Made by a program: the position numbers and the translations under genes. A stretch of 64,000 bases of DNA. It comes from CAIUGU01 sp965279735. GTDB taxonomy: Bacteria; Pseudomonadota; Gammaproteobacteria; Steroidobacterales; Steroidobacteraceae. Of this stretch, positions 16,723 through 26,592 are shown piece after piece (the stretch's first letter is position 1; every line of letters begins with the position of its first letter). The notes under the pieces were generated by a model. It saw only the letters and a program-made list of their open reading frames with translations. It had not been told where the DNA came from and did not search any database. The stretch spans positions 310,001 through 374,000 of the forward strand of contig OZ257260.1 of the NCBI GenBank assembly GCA_965279735.1, read 5' to 3'.

Positions 16723-17109
16723 CTACGCCGCATGATGCACGGGGTCTGCTGATTCCTTTCGCTTGTGCCGGACTGGTGGCCGCTTGCCCGGCGATTTCGC
16801 TTTATATACGGCGTCATCGAATTCGATGAGCAGACACTCGAGACGTGCGACATCCCATTTCGATGGGGAGGCATCGAACGTTGCAATCAGCTCGTTGATG
16901 TTCCTGGCGGCCGTACCGACGCGCTTGAAGCCGAATACAGGTGCATCCAGCGCGACGCGCAGCGTGGTCTCGAATACATCCGCCAGGCAGTAGAAGTCCT
17001 CGTGATCGATGCGGGCGATGTACCTGCGCAGCGCTTCCTGCTGCTGGACCACGCGGGCGATGTATTCCGGCGCCAGCGTTGCGATGTGGCCTTTGAGGCG
17101 GGTGTTCAT
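16723..17109 (-). CDS. Small helical protein of unknown function
   Basis: This 128-residue protein is predicted to be largely helical, with a charged, Lys/Pro-rich tail (KSPGKRPPVRHKRKE). I do not recognise the family. Its helical layout loosely recalls a four-helix phosphotransfer bundle, but the phospho-His motif is missing. The ATG at 17109 has AGGGAGAG seven bases upstream, which supports this strand over the overlapping frame at 16765-17232. The gene is convergent with the VOC gene and alone on its strand, 236 bp from the TagH-like gene. No signal peptide or membrane helix is seen. Confidence 0.5.
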   Translation of the reverse strand: MNTRLKGHIATLAPEYIARVVQQQEALRRYIARIDHEDFYCLADVFETTLRVALDAPVFGFKRVGTAARNINELIATFDASPSKWDVARLECLLIEFDDAVYKAKSPGKRPPVRHKRKESADPVHHAA

Positions 17110-17345
17110 TTCGCTCTCCCTAGCAATATGTCCATTAACTTTTTACGCCCGATTGCGGCGCACAAAGGCAGACGTGATTCTCAGTCCTTCAAAGGCCTGG
17201 GTTCGCGTATGGACAAGGATTCGCGGGAATGAGAAGTGCCGCCCGTTTGGGCAAGACTGGCAAGGGTGGGCGCCGCAGCGAGCGGCAAATCAGCATGTGC
17301 CGCGTAACGTTCGAGCGTTGAGGCGTATTGCTGTCGGAGGCTTGA

Positions 17346-18668
17346 TCAGCCGCGACGCCTGCCGGGTTTGGGGTCGGCAGCATGCTCGGCGTAAGCGCGA
17401 GAGAATTCTTCCGAGAACACCGAAGGGAGTCCGGCGTCGTCACGCTGGTTGAGGACCTGGTAGAACTCGGCATACAGGTCCCAGTACTTCATCTTGTTGG
17501 CGGCGCCAAGCAGTGACCCGCGTTTGAGGCCGCGGTCGAAACGTTCCTGCAGATCGGTCGGCTCAAGGCGCTCAAGAAGCGTATCCACCGCTGATTGCAT
17601 GGCGGTGTTCATCGAGGACTGATGGTTCTTGAGATCGTTGAAGGATTCGCGAATCGCTTCGATCGGCCCAAGGTAGCGGGTGTTGTGCCCATCCAGCAGC
17701 TTGCGCACTGCTTCGTCGACACTGGCCGAGAACTTGAGAGGATTGTTGTCGCCCGGCTGGATGGTCGTCTGGTTCAGCCGGAGGCGGTTCTTGAGGTCGG
17801 CGCGCGATTGCAGGGAATCCATCAGCGACAGCACGACTTCGCGGAGCATCTGCCCCGCCATCGTCAACATCGTGGCCTGGGCTTCAGCGGGCAGGCTCGA
17901 AGCCTCGATGCCGATGCCACGGCAGAACGCTTCAAGGCCCGCGTCCAGTTCTCGCATGCCGTTGTTCGACGGGCGGATGCCGCCTTCTGCCTCAACCTTG
18001 GCTGCAGCTGAAAGCGCTGCCAGTTTCTTCCGGTCGATCGGACGGGTGGCCATGTGCCATTCCGTCGAACCCTTGCGTTGGACTTCGTCAGGATTGCCGA
18101 TTAGGGAAACGGGGCCGCTGCTTTTGGCGGCCGGTACGGGTTTCACGACAGCGGGGACTTCAACGCCATAGGCGTTCGAGAGTTCAAACGGCTCGGGAGT
18201 CAGCCCTGAGGCAACCGGTTCGGATCCGCCGAGCAGCAATGCGCTGATGTCCAGGTCCGCACCGAGATCGTCAGCCGTGCTGGCATTGGAGCGCAGGGCT
18301 GACGGCACAGGCATCTGCCCACTGGCGTCGGAGGAAAAATCGTTGCGGTCGTCGATGCTGACGAGAACTTCATAGTCACCGAGACGGATCCGGTCGCCAT
18401 CATGCAGGTTATGGACGCCAGCGACGGACAGTGCGGTATCCGAGCCGTTGACGAAAACACCATTCGTGCTGGTGTCTTCGAGTACCCAGTTGCCCGCGCG
18501 AAAGACCACTTGGGCGTGATGGCTCGAAACGTAGCGATCCGGATCCGGCAGAACCCAGTCGTTGTCCGCGGCGCGACCGATGCGGCCGCCATGGACACCG
18601 AACAGCCGTGAGCTGCGCTTGCCCAGTTGCCGATACTGGTCGCTGATGACCCGAAGTTTTAACGCCAC
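17346..18668 (-). CDS. tagH: TagH-like FHA-domain protein (type VI secretion-associated), orphan
   Basis: This 440-residue protein has an N-terminal FHA domain (about residues 20-95) with GRIGRAADND, the SSHHAQ phosphothreonine-binding stretch and TSTNGVFVNG. A low-complexity linker and a helical C-terminal domain (about 250-430) follow, matching TagH-type proteins of type VI secretion. FHA modules bind phosphothreonine, and in type VI systems they act in kinase-driven assembly. No other type VI gene lies in the window. The GTG at 18668 has AGGGGAAG upstream and starts right at the FHA domain; an ATG at 18761 would add 31 disordered residues. A Ser/Thr kinase gene sits 16 kb away at 34871; a link is speculation. 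Confidence 0.75.
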   Translation of the reverse strand: MALKLRVISDQYRQLGKRSSRLFGVHGGRIGRAADNDWVLPDPDRYVSSHHAQVVFRAGNWVLEDTSTNGVFVNGSDTALSVAGVHNLHDGDRIRLGDYEVLVSIDDRNDFSSDASGQMPVPSALRSNASTADDLGADLDISALLLGGSEPVASGLTPEPFELSNAYGVEVPAVVKPVPAAKSSGPVSLIGNPDEVQRKGSTEWHMATRPIDRKKLAALSAAAKVEAEGGIRPSNNGMRELDAGLEAFCRGIGIEASSLPAEAQATMLTMAGQMLREVVLSLMDSLQSRADLKNRLRLNQTTIQPGDNNPLKFSASVDEAVRKLLDGHNTRYLGPIEAIRESFNDLKNHQSSMNTAMQSAVDTLLERLEPTDLQERFDRGLKRGSLLGAANKMKYWDLYAEFYQVLNQRDDAGLPSVFSEEFSRAYAEHAADPKPGRRRG

Positions 18669-18874
18669 CTTATTCTTCCCCTGGCCACTTCCACCATGGC
18701 CTGAGAAACCTGTCGAACTGTTCACGCGTGGGGTACGAGACCCGCTCTTCCCATCAACCATCCGAATCCAGGTCTTGTGGATGCGGCCACAGTCAGGATA
18801 TTCCTGCCGTGGCTGGCGCTTCGCACAGGCCTATGTAATATGGCCGCAGCGTAGCAACCAGGCTCATTTCCGGT

Positions 18875-19213
18875 ATGGCAGCCAGTCACATTTTCAAGGT
18901 CGTTTTCGCGAACCAGGGCAAGGTCTACGAGATCTATGCGCGCAAAGTGAGCCACGGGTCCCTGTTCGGTTTCATCGAGGTCGAAGAGCTGATTTTCGGC
19001 GAGCGTTCGGCGGTGGTCATCGACCCCGCGGAAGAGCGGATCCAGGCGGAATTCGCCGGCGTCAAACGCACGTATCTGCCGCTGCATTCGATCCTCCGCA
19101 TCGACGAAGTGCCCAAGCAGGGCGTGAGCAAAGTCAGCACTGCCGAAGGCTCGAACGTAACCCCTTTTCCCGTCCCGATCTACGCTCCCGGCGACCCGTC
19201 GCCGAGAAAGTAA
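18875..19213 (+). CDS. DUF1820 family protein
   Basis: This 112-residue cytoplasmic protein matches DUF1820: HIFKVVFANQGKVYEIYARKV, GSLFGFIEVEELIFGE and LPLHSILRIDEV. Family members are small beta-rich proteins common in gammaproteobacteria and often next to purL or similar housekeeping genes. No function is established. It is 92 bp before purL and in the same direction; a promoter-like TATCAT at 19241-19246 lies between, so purL may also be transcribed alone. The ATG at 18875 has a weak ribosome binding site. Confidence 0.8.
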   Translation: MAASHIFKVVFANQGKVYEIYARKVSHGSLFGFIEVEELIFGERSAVVIDPAEERIQAEFAGVKRTYLPLHSILRIDEVPKQGVSKVSTAEGSNVTPFPVPIYAPGDPSPRK

Positions 19214-19240
19214 CTGCTGGTGAGGGCGCGGGGGCTTCGG

Positions 19241-19246
19241 TATCAT
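19241..19246 (+). promoter_or_regulatory. Predicted -10 element upstream of purL
   Basis: TATCAT lies 60 bases before the purL start and is followed by a GC-rich discriminator. No good -35 is seen at 17 bp, so this is a weak call. No clear PurR box was recognised. Confidence 0.3.
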
Positions 19247-19305
19247 TCCGGCCCCTTCCGCGGCCTCTTGCCGTGGTACAGACGGGTCGCTCGTAAAGCC
19301 TTCAA

Positions 19306-22300
19306 ATGCTGATCATTTCCGGTGCTCCGGCGCTGTCCGGCTTCCGACTCGAAAAACTGCTGGCGGGCCTGCGGGTGCAGAACCCGGAAGTGCGGGGAGT
19401 CACTGCCCACTACGTGCACTTCGCCAAAGTCCGGGAGGCCCTGAGCCCTGCCGAGCGGCAGGTTCTCGATGCGCTGCTGACTTACGGTTCGCGTTCGGCG
19501 CCAGACATCGGGCAAGCCAACCCCTCGTCCCAAGGCCTGGTCGTGGTCATTCCGCGTCCCGGCACGATTTCTCCCTGGTCAAGCAAAGCGACCGATATCG
19601 CGCATGTCTGCGGCCTCACCAAGGTTGAGCGGATCGAGCGTGGCATTGCGTTTGAGCTTGCGGGAGTCACCGATCCGGCGAGGTTGCTGGTACTGGCTCC
19701 GGCCTTGCATGACCGGATGACAGAAGCCGCGGTGTACGAACTCGCAGCAGCCGATTGCCTGTTCGCCGAGACCGCGCCAGGACATTTGCAGCGAGTGCCC
19801 GTGCTGGCGCGTGGAAGCGCCGCACTCGTGGAAGCCAACGCCACTCTCGGGCTGGCTCTGTCGCCGGATGAAATCGACTACCTGGTCGACAACTTCGTTC
19901 GCCTGAAACGTGATCCGACGGATGTCGAGCTCATGATGTTCGCGCAGGCCAATTCGGAACATTGCCGGCACAAGATCTTCAATGCGGACTGGGTGATTGA
20001 CGGCGCGTCTCAGGCGAAGTCGCTATTCTCGATGATCCGTAACACGCACGAGAAGAACGGCAAGGGCGTGCTCTCCGCCTATCGCGACAACGCGGCGGTG
20101 ATCGAAGGGGCGCAAGGTCGACGCTGGTTTCCCGACCCCGTTACGGCCGAATACGCCTATCACGACGAGCCGATCGACATCCTCATCAAGGTCGAAACGC
20201 ACAATCATCCCACCGCGATTTCGCCGTTTCCCGGCGCCGCGACAGGTTCGGGCGGTGAGATCCGTGATGAAGGCGCTACGGGCCGGGGTGGCAAACCCAA
20301 AGCCGGCCTTGCAGGATTCTCGGTTTCGAATCTGCGGATTCCCGGATTCGAGCAAGCCTGGGAGCAGGATTCCGGACGGCCGGGCCGCATCGCTTCGGCC
20401 CTGCAGATCATGCTCGATGGTCCTCTGGGTGCCGCCGCGTTCAACAACGAATTCGGGCGGCCCAATATCCTGGGATATTTCCGGACCTACGAGCAACGCG
20501 CGTTCGCGGCGGGTCGCGCTGAACTGCGGGGTTATCACAAGCCGATCATGATTGCCGGCGGACTCGGCAACATCCGCCGACCGCATGTAGAAAAATCCGA
20601 AGTCACGCCTGGTTCAAAGCTGGTAGTGCTGGGCGGGCCTGCGATGCTGATTGGCCTCGGTGGTGGCGCAGCCTCTTCAGTTGGTAGCGGCGCGAGTACC
20701 GAGGATCTGGATTTCGCTTCAGTGCAGCGAGGCAATCCGGAAATCCAGCGGCGCGCACAGGAAGTGATCGATCGCTGTTGGGCACTGGGCGATGACAACC
20801 CCATCCTGCTGGTGCATGACGTCGGCGCCGGGGGGCTGTCCAACGCATTGCCGGAGTCGATCGCCCATAGTCATCGGGGCGGCCGCATCGATCTGCGTAC
20901 GATTCCGTCCGACGAACCGGGCATGTCGCCGCTCGAAATCTGGTGCAACGAAGCGCAGGAACGCTATGTGCTCGTGATCCCGACGGAACGCCTCGCCGAA
21001 TTCGGCGCAATGTGTGTGCGTGAGCGTTGCCCGTATGCAGTGGTAGGCGAGATTACCGACGATGGCTGGCTCAAGGTGACCGATCCGCTGCTCGTCGAGC
21101 CGCCTGTGGACGTGCCGCTCGATGTCATTCTGGGAAAGGCGCCGCGCATGACGCGTGATGTCAAACGTGTCCCGTCGGCGGGAGATGATTTCTCCACGCA
21201 GGGCATCGATGTGCGTGATGCAGCGAACCGGCTGCTCAAGCTTCCCGCCATCGCCGACAAGACGTTTCTCATCACCATTGGCGACCGCACCGTGGGCGGC
21301 ATGATCAGTCGTGACCAGATGGTAGGTCCGTGGCAAGTACCCGTAGCCGACGTTGCCGTCACGGTCAGCGACTATGTATCGGTGACGGGCGAAGCGATGT
21401 CGATGGGTGAGCGTTCACCGCTTGCATTGCTCAATGCCGCTGCTTCCGGACGCATGGCGGTGGCGGAGGCGATCACGAATATTGCTGCTGCGGACATCAC
21501 CGCACTCGACCACGTGCGTTTGTCGGCGAACTGGATGGCGGCCTGCGGCGAGCCCGGCGAAGATGCTGATCTGTACGCTACAGTCAAAGCGGTTGGCGAA
21601 GAATTCTGTCCTGCCCTTGGTATCACGATCCCGGTGGGTAAGGACTCGCTGTCGATGAAGACAGTCTGGGAGCAGGGCGGCAAGACGCAGCGCATGGTGG
21701 CTCCGCTCTCGCTCGTGATTTCCGCATTTGCGCCAGTGCGTGATGTGCGCAGAACATTGACGCCGCAGTTGCGAACAGATCGGGGCGATACCTGCCTGGT
21801 GTTGATCGATCTCGGACTGGGCAGGAACCGACTCGGGGGTTCATGTCTTGCGCAGGTATACGAGCGCGTCGGGAAGGTTGTGCCGGACTGTGAAGATCCC
21901 GCACTGCTGGGCGCATTCTTCAGCGCGATGATCGAGATGAAGGACCGAGGTCTGGCGCTTGCGTATCACGATCGCTCGGACGGCGGGTTGTTCGTGACAC
22001 TGGTGGAAATGGCATTCGCGGGCCACTGCGGGCTCGATATCGACGTGCGCAATCTTGGGCTTGATCCCGCTGCCGTGCTTTTCAGCGAAGAACTGGGCGC
22101 TGTAGTCCAGGTTCGAGTGTCCGATATCGATCAGGTCATGCAGCTGCTGGTGCGCCACGGACTGCGGACGGCGAGCCATGTCGTAGGCCAGGTCACGACG
22201 GACGACCGTATCCGCATTGCGGTCGAGAGCTCAGTCGCGCTGGATGCTACCAGGACTGAACTGCACCGCACCTGGTCTGAAACGAGTTTCCGGATGCAGG

Positions 22301-23205
22301 AGCTGCGCGACCATCCGGACTGCGCCCGGGATCAGTTTGCGACAGTGACTGATCCTAAGGATCCCGGCCTGTCCGTACAGCTGACATTCGATCCGGCGGA
22401 AGATATTGCAGCCCCTTACATTGCGAAGGGAGTGCGCCCGCGGATCGCCATCGTGCGCGAGCAGGGTGTCAACAGTCAGTCGGAGATGGCTGCCGTTTTC
22501 GATCGCGCCGGCTTTACCGCTGTGGATGTCCACATGACGGATCTCATCGCGGGACGCGCGCGACTCGCCGACTACAAGGGTCTGGTTGCCTGCGGCGGCT
22601 TTTCGTACGGTGATGTCCTGGGGGCGGGCGAGGGCTGGGCCAAGTCCATCCTGTTCCACGAAGCAACTCGCGAGGAGTTCGTGAGGTTCTTCGCTCGCGA
22701 TGACAGTTTTGCGCTCGGCGTCTGCAACGGCTGCCAGATGTTTGCAGCACTGAAGGAGATCATTCCCGGCGCGGATCACTGGTCGCGTTTCGTTCGCAAC
22801 CGCTCTGAACAGTTCGAAGGGCGCTTCAGCCTAGTTGAAGTGCAGGAGTCGCCGTCGATTTTCTTCCGCGGCATGGCAGGTTCGCGTTTGCCGATTGCCG
22901 TTGCCCACGGCGAGGGTTTCGCCGAGTTTGCGGCCGGCGATATGGCGGCCTGTGTGGATTCGCAGCTCGTCGCATTGCGTTTCATCAACAATCACGGCCT
23001 GGTAACCGAGCGCTATCCGGCGAATCCCAACGGCTCGCCTCAGGGCATTTCCGGCCTGACCACGGCAGATGGTCGTATCACGGCGTTGATGCCGCATCCC
23101 GAGCGCGTGTTCCGCACCGTGCAGAACTCGTGGCATCCGGATGACTGGCAGGCAGACGGCGGCTGGATGCGGATGTTCCGCAACGCGCGCGCGTGGATCG
23201 GCTGA
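19306..23205 (+). CDS. purL: Phosphoribosylformylglycinamidine synthase
   Basis: This 1299-residue enzyme has the long single-chain form typical of gammaproteobacteria. It converts FGAR, glutamine and ATP to FGAM, the fourth step of purine synthesis. Visible parts are the N-terminal PurS-like domain, the linker, two AIRS-type ATP domains (VETHNHPTAISPFPGA; DGGLFVTLVEMAFAG) and a C-terminal class I glutaminase with its nucleophile in GVCNGCQMF and the His-Glu pair in MPHPERVF. Length and motifs are complete. It is convergent with the DUF4145 gene. Confidence 0.98.
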   Translation: MLIISGAPALSGFRLEKLLAGLRVQNPEVRGVTAHYVHFAKVREALSPAERQVLDALLTYGSRSAPDIGQANPSSQGLVVVIPRPGTISPWSSKATDIAHVCGLTKVERIERGIAFELAGVTDPARLLVLAPALHDRMTEAAVYELAAADCLFAETAPGHLQRVPVLARGSAALVEANATLGLALSPDEIDYLVDNFVRLKRDPTDVELMMFAQANSEHCRHKIFNADWVIDGASQAKSLFSMIRNTHEKNGKGVLSAYRDNAAVIEGAQGRRWFPDPVTAEYAYHDEPIDILIKVETHNHPTAISPFPGAATGSGGEIRDEGATGRGGKPKAGLAGFSVSNLRIPGFEQAWEQDSGRPGRIASALQIMLDGPLGAAAFNNEFGRPNILGYFRTYEQRAFAAGRAELRGYHKPIMIAGGLGNIRRPHVEKSEVTPGSKLVVLGGPAMLIGLGGGAASSVGSGASTEDLDFASVQRGNPEIQRRAQEVIDRCWALGDDNPILLVHDVGAGGLSNALPESIAHSHRGGRIDLRTIPSDEPGMSPLEIWCNEAQERYVLVIPTERLAEFGAMCVRERCPYAVVGEITDDGWLKVTDPLLVEPPVDVPLDVILGKAPRMTRDVKRVPSAGDDFSTQGIDVRDAANRLLKLPAIADKTFLITIGDRTVGGMISRDQMVGPWQVPVADVAVTVSDYVSVTGEAMSMGERSPLALLNAAASGRMAVAEAITNIAAADITALDHVRLSANWMAACGEPGEDADLYATVKAVGEEFCPALGITIPVGKDSLSMKTVWEQGGKTQRMVAPLSLVISAFAPVRDVRRTLTPQLRTDRGDTCLVLIDLGLGRNRLGGSCLAQVYERVGKVVPDCEDPALLGAFFSAMIEMKDRGLALAYHDRSDGGLFVTLVEMAFAGHCGLDIDVRNLGLDPAAVLFSEELGAVVQVRVSDIDQVMQLLVRHGLRTASHVVGQVTTDDRIRIAVESSVALDATRTELHRTWSETSFRMQELRDHPDCARDQFATVTDPKDPGLSVQLTFDPAEDIAAPYIAKGVRPRIAIVREQGVNSQSEMAAVFDRAGFTAVDVHMTDLIAGRARLADYKGLVACGGFSYGDVLGAGEGWAKSILFHEATREEFVRFFARDDSFALGVCNGCQMFAALKEIIPGADHWSRFVRNRSEQFEGRFSLVEVQESPSIFFRGMAGSRLPIAVAHGEGFAEFAAGDMAACVDSQLVALRFINNHGLVTERYPANPNGSPQGISGLTTADGRITALMPHPERVFRTVQNSWHPDDWQADGGWMRMFRNARAWIG

Positions 23206-23215
23206 AGAAATCGAA

Positions 23216-23234
23216 GCGGGCGAAGTTCGCCTGC
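23216..23234. terminator. Hairpin between convergent genes
   Basis: GCGGGCG and CGCCTGC pair (with one G-T) around AAGTT between purL and the DUF4145 gene. There is no T tract on either side, so termination here is only a possibility. Confidence 0.3.
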
Positions 23235-23248
23235 CGCCCCGGCCTGGA

Positions 23249-23962
23249 TCAGGAAGAAGCCTTTACGAAAGGCGTGACCCGGGAGTGCTGGCTCTCTTCG
23301 GCGAAGAAGCGCCTGACCATCATGGCCTGCTGCAGTTTGCCGCGGCGGATGTAGGACTGGTACAGCACGTCCTTCATCACTTCGAGCAGGATGCCCGCCT
23401 GTTCGCCATTCAGCACCGGCAGGCCTGGAACGCTGTCTGCATCATTGTCGAACAGGATTTTCTTGAGCAGGTTGAACGTGTCGTTGTCGAGCTCCGCCAT
23501 CTCGCGGATGTCGTTCACCTGGTCGAAGATCTTCAGCTTGCCGTTCTCCCCGAGATCCCTGAACACCGATTGCGCCGTCCGCCGGCACATCGATGCGAAG
23601 GCATTGAAGCTGCCATGCGCATAGCAACTGAGCGCTTCCTTGAAGAGCAGTTCGCTGTCTTCGGGCAGATATGTGTACGTGAATTTTTCGCGGGGACGTT
23701 CGAGCTCGATGTAGCTGCCGGCGAGTTCTACCCGATTGCCCGCGTAGATCTTGACCGGGAACTTCAGGAACACCGGCGCATTGCAGGAGTCGCAGCGATA
23801 GACGACGCCGACGTGATTCGGCTTGTGCGCGATCAGCTGGCTGAACTGCGGGATGGACACGGCCGTGACATGCGAGAACACCTGGCAATGCGGGCACACG
23901 AGCGCGAAGCTCGCTTCCTGGTCGTGGTGCAACCGGCTGTTCGAGTCGATGTAGATCGACAT
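23249..23962 (-). CDS. DUF4145-containing protein
   Basis: This 237-residue protein has an N-terminal zinc-ribbon-like region with two CxxC pairs (CPHC near residue 23; CDSC near 57) and a helical DUF4145 domain in the C-terminal half (EALSCYAHGSFNAFASMCRRTAQSVFRDLG). DUF4145 modules occur alone or in restriction and defence proteins, with unclear function. Here no nuclease or methylase neighbour is present, so a defence role is not supported. The ATG has AAGGA eight bases upstream. It is read toward purL and away from the membrane-protein gene. Confidence 0.75.
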   Translation of the reverse strand: MSIYIDSNSRLHHDQEASFALVCPHCQVFSHVTAVSIPQFSQLIAHKPNHVGVVYRCDSCNAPVFLKFPVKIYAGNRVELAGSYIELERPREKFTYTYLPEDSELLFKEALSCYAHGSFNAFASMCRRTAQSVFRDLGENGKLKIFDQVNDIREMAELDNDTFNLLKKILFDNDADSVPGLPVLNGEQAGILLEVMKDVLYQSYIRRGKLQQAMMVRRFFAEESQHSRVTPFVKASS

Positions 23963-24119
23963 GACAGAATTCCTTGTGTTCTCAACCGCTCAGGCTTGAA
24001 TCCTGACGCCGCCACAGTCTATCGAAAGCCGGCGGGACTGCACGATTTTTAAGCGGCGTGGCCCGAGGGAACCTCGGGCTCGCCCGGGCGGACCGGCATT
24101 CTGTAAAGCGGAACGCCAG

Positions 24120-24779
24120 TCAGGGCGCCTGCCAACCTGAAACGGCTTTCGATGCGGCGTCGTTGAGCGGTCTGGCCAGCAATCCCGTCTGGCTCATCAT
24201 GACCTGGTAACGGGCGCCATTCGCCATCGGCAGGTAGGTGGCACTGCCATAGACCGCGTCGACGAAAGGCACCCAGCGCGACTTGTTCGCGGCCAGCGTC
24301 CAGATATCCACGCCCGGATTGTCGGCCAGCGGGTAGACGCTGCGGGGAGCGGTGCGTTCCTGCTCGATATCCCGGTACCGCCCGCTGAAGCGCTCGAGGC
24401 GATACTGGGCATCCAGCCCCAACACATTCGCCCAGCCATGCCACTTGAGCACGCGCGCGTCCATCTGCCATTCGTCGCCACTCACTTGCAGGATCTGCAG
24501 GCTGCCGGAGGGAATCTGGGTCACGATGACCTGGAAGCTCTGGGGGCCGCGTTGTTCGAAGACCAGTTCGGCCACCGGCTGTTCGTTTGTCAGGCGGGAA
24601 TAGGTGCGCAGGTTCAGCGCGACGATGAAGAATCCGCCGGCGATGACGAGAAACAGCAGGCCGAAGAGCGCGCTGCTCCCAGCCGCGATGAACTTCGCCC
24701 GGCGCAGCCGCTGGATCGACAGGATCAGCAGCAGCAGTCCGAAACCGGCAAGGGCAATCGCAATGGCGTCCGTGTCCAT
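24120..24779 (-). CDS. Membrane-anchored protein, often labelled cation/multidrug efflux pump
   Basis: This 219-residue protein has two N-terminal membrane helices (about residues 5-22 and 38-58) and a periplasmic domain with LTNEQPVAELVFEQRGPQSF, KWHGWANVLGLDAQYRLERFSGRY and VDAVYGSATYLPM. These blocks are well conserved in gammaproteobacterial relatives that databases label efflux pump. The architecture, with only two helices and no RND or MFS pattern, does not support transport by itself. It follows ettA in the same direction by 6 bp and is likely co-transcribed. Confidence 0.7.
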   Translation of the reverse strand: MDTDAIAIALAGFGLLLLILSIQRLRRAKFIAAGSSALFGLLFLVIAGGFFIVALNLRTYSRLTNEQPVAELVFEQRGPQSFQVIVTQIPSGSLQILQVSGDEWQMDARVLKWHGWANVLGLDAQYRLERFSGRYRDIEQERTAPRSVYPLADNPGVDIWTLAANKSRWVPFVDAVYGSATYLPMANGARYQVMMSQTGLLARPLNDAASKAVSGWQAP

Positions 24780-24785
24780 GCAGCG

Positions 24786-26462
24786 TTACCCGTTGAGCTT
24801 GCGGTACTTGATCCGGTGCGGGCGGTCGGCGTCGTCGCCCTTCCGGCGCTTGAAATCTTCCACGTACTCGGCGTGATTCCCTTCGAACCACACGACCTCG
24901 CTGTTTCCTTCAAACGCGAGGATGTGCGTTGCGATGCGATCCAGGAACCAGCGATCGTGCGAGATCACCACCGCGCAGCCCGGGAACGCAAGCAGGGCAT
25001 CCTCGAGCGCGCGCAGGGTTTCGACATCGAGATCGTTCGTGGGCTCGTCGAGCAGCAGCACGTTGCCGCCGCTCTTCAGCACTTTCGCGAGATGAACCCG
25101 GTTGCGCTCGCCCCCTGACAGCTCACCGATCGCCTGCTGCTGCTGCGTGCCGCGGAAGTTGAAATGCCCTACGTACGCCCGCGAGGAAATCTCGTAGTTG
25201 CCAACCTTGATGATGTCCTGGCTGTTCGAGATCTCCGCCCATACCGTCTTCTTGTCGTCGAGCGACTGGCGGGATTGATCGACATAAGCCAGCTGCACGC
25301 TGGGCCCCATCCGCAGTTCGCCTGCATCGGCCTGCTCCTGGCCTGTGAGCATCCGGAACAGCGTGGTCTTGCCGGCGCCGTTCGGTCCGATCACTCCGAC
25401 GATGCCGCCTGCCGGCAAGTTGAAACTCAGCGCATCGAACAGCAGCCGATCTCCGAAACCTTTTTTCAGGCCCTGCGCCTCGATCACGAGATCGCCGAGG
25501 CGCTGACCTGGCGGAATGTAGATCTCATTGGTTTCGTTGCGCTTCTGGAATTCCTGCGAAGCGAGTTCCTCATAGCGCTGCAGACGGGCCTTGCTCTTGG
25601 CCTGGCGAGCCTTCGGATTCGAGCGCACCCACTCGAGTTCGCGCTCCAGCATCTTGCGCAGCGACTCCTGCTGGCGTTCTTCGGTGGCGAGCCGCTTTTC
25701 CTTTTGCTCGAGCCATGACGAGTAGTTGCCTTCCCAGGGGATGCCGTGCCCGCGGTCGAGTTCCAGGATCCAGCCCGCCACGTTGTCGAGGAAGTAGCGG
25801 TCGTGGGTGACGGCGATCACCGTGCCCGGATAGGTTTCGAGAAAGCGTTCCAGCCAGGCGACGGATTCCGCGTCGAGGTGGTTCGTCGGTTCGTCAAGCA
25901 ACAGCATGTCCGGTTCGGAGAGCAGCAGCCGGCACAGCGCGACACGACGCCGCTCGCCACCCGAGATCTTCGTGACGTCCGCATCCCACGGCGGCAGCCT
26001 CAGGGCATCGCCTGCCACGTCGAGTTTGCGTTCGAGTTCCCAGCCGCCCTTCGCATCGATCGCATCCTGCAGCTTCGCCTGCTCCTCGAGCAGCTTGTTC
26101 ATCAGGTCGTCGGTGAGGTCGGGGTCGGCGAACTTGTCGCTGACGGCATTGAAGCGGTCGATCAGCGACTGGATTTCAGCGACGCCCTCGAGCACGTTGC
26201 CGCGGACATCCTTGGTGGCATCGAGCTGCGGCTCCTGCGAGAGGTAGCCTATGCGGATGCCGGGTTGGGGACGCGCCTCGCCTTCGATCTCCTTGTCGAT
26301 GCCGGCCATGATGCGGAGCAGGGTCGATTTGCCCGAGCCGTTGAGGCCGAGCACGCCGATCTTGGCGCCCGGAAAGAACGAGAGCGAGATGTCCCGCAGG
26401 ATATGCCGCTTGGGCGGGACAACCTTGCCCACGCGGTTCATGGTGTAGATGAATTGGGCCAT
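24786..26462 (-). CDS. ettA: Energy-dependent translational throttle protein EttA
   Basis: This 558-residue ABC-F protein has two ATPase domains, each with Walker A (GLNGSGKST; GPNGAGKTT), signature (SGGERRRVALC; SGGERNRVHLA) and Walker B (LLLDEPTNHLD; LLLDEPTNDLD), plus the family arm insertion in domain 1 and a positively charged linker. EttA binds the ribosomal E site and gates the first elongation step according to the ATP/ADP ratio. The start at 26462 (MAQFIYTMNRVGK) is the family start with AGGA upstream; an extension to 26504 is not favoured. Confidence 0.96.
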   Translation of the reverse strand: MAQFIYTMNRVGKVVPPKRHILRDISLSFFPGAKIGVLGLNGSGKSTLLRIMAGIDKEIEGEARPQPGIRIGYLSQEPQLDATKDVRGNVLEGVAEIQSLIDRFNAVSDKFADPDLTDDLMNKLLEEQAKLQDAIDAKGGWELERKLDVAGDALRLPPWDADVTKISGGERRRVALCRLLLSEPDMLLLDEPTNHLDAESVAWLERFLETYPGTVIAVTHDRYFLDNVAGWILELDRGHGIPWEGNYSSWLEQKEKRLATEERQQESLRKMLERELEWVRSNPKARQAKSKARLQRYEELASQEFQKRNETNEIYIPPGQRLGDLVIEAQGLKKGFGDRLLFDALSFNLPAGGIVGVIGPNGAGKTTLFRMLTGQEQADAGELRMGPSVQLAYVDQSRQSLDDKKTVWAEISNSQDIIKVGNYEISSRAYVGHFNFRGTQQQQAIGELSGGERNRVHLAKVLKSGGNVLLLDEPTNDLDVETLRALEDALLAFPGCAVVISHDRWFLDRIATHILAFEGNSEVVWFEGNHAEYVEDFKRRKGDDADRPHRIKYRKLNG

Positions 26463-26592
26463 GGGCGGCAGTCCTGATGCTGAAAAAGGCAGGGGATGAT
26501 ACATGAGGAGTGGAGGCCCCCGGGCGCTGGTCAGAGCGTCTCCGCCCGTGTGCTACCCTCGCGCATCTTCTGCAATCGCCTGGACGCGTCCT

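Noticed and set aside
16765..17232. A plus-strand frame overlapping the small unknown gene
   Set aside because: It has no ribosome binding site and an unconvincing start. The minus frame at 16723-17109 has a good site and a better composition.
17346..19213. Degraded type VI secretion cluster around the TagH-like gene
   Set aside because: No tss, hcp or vgrG remnant is visible on either side; neighbours are housekeeping genes.
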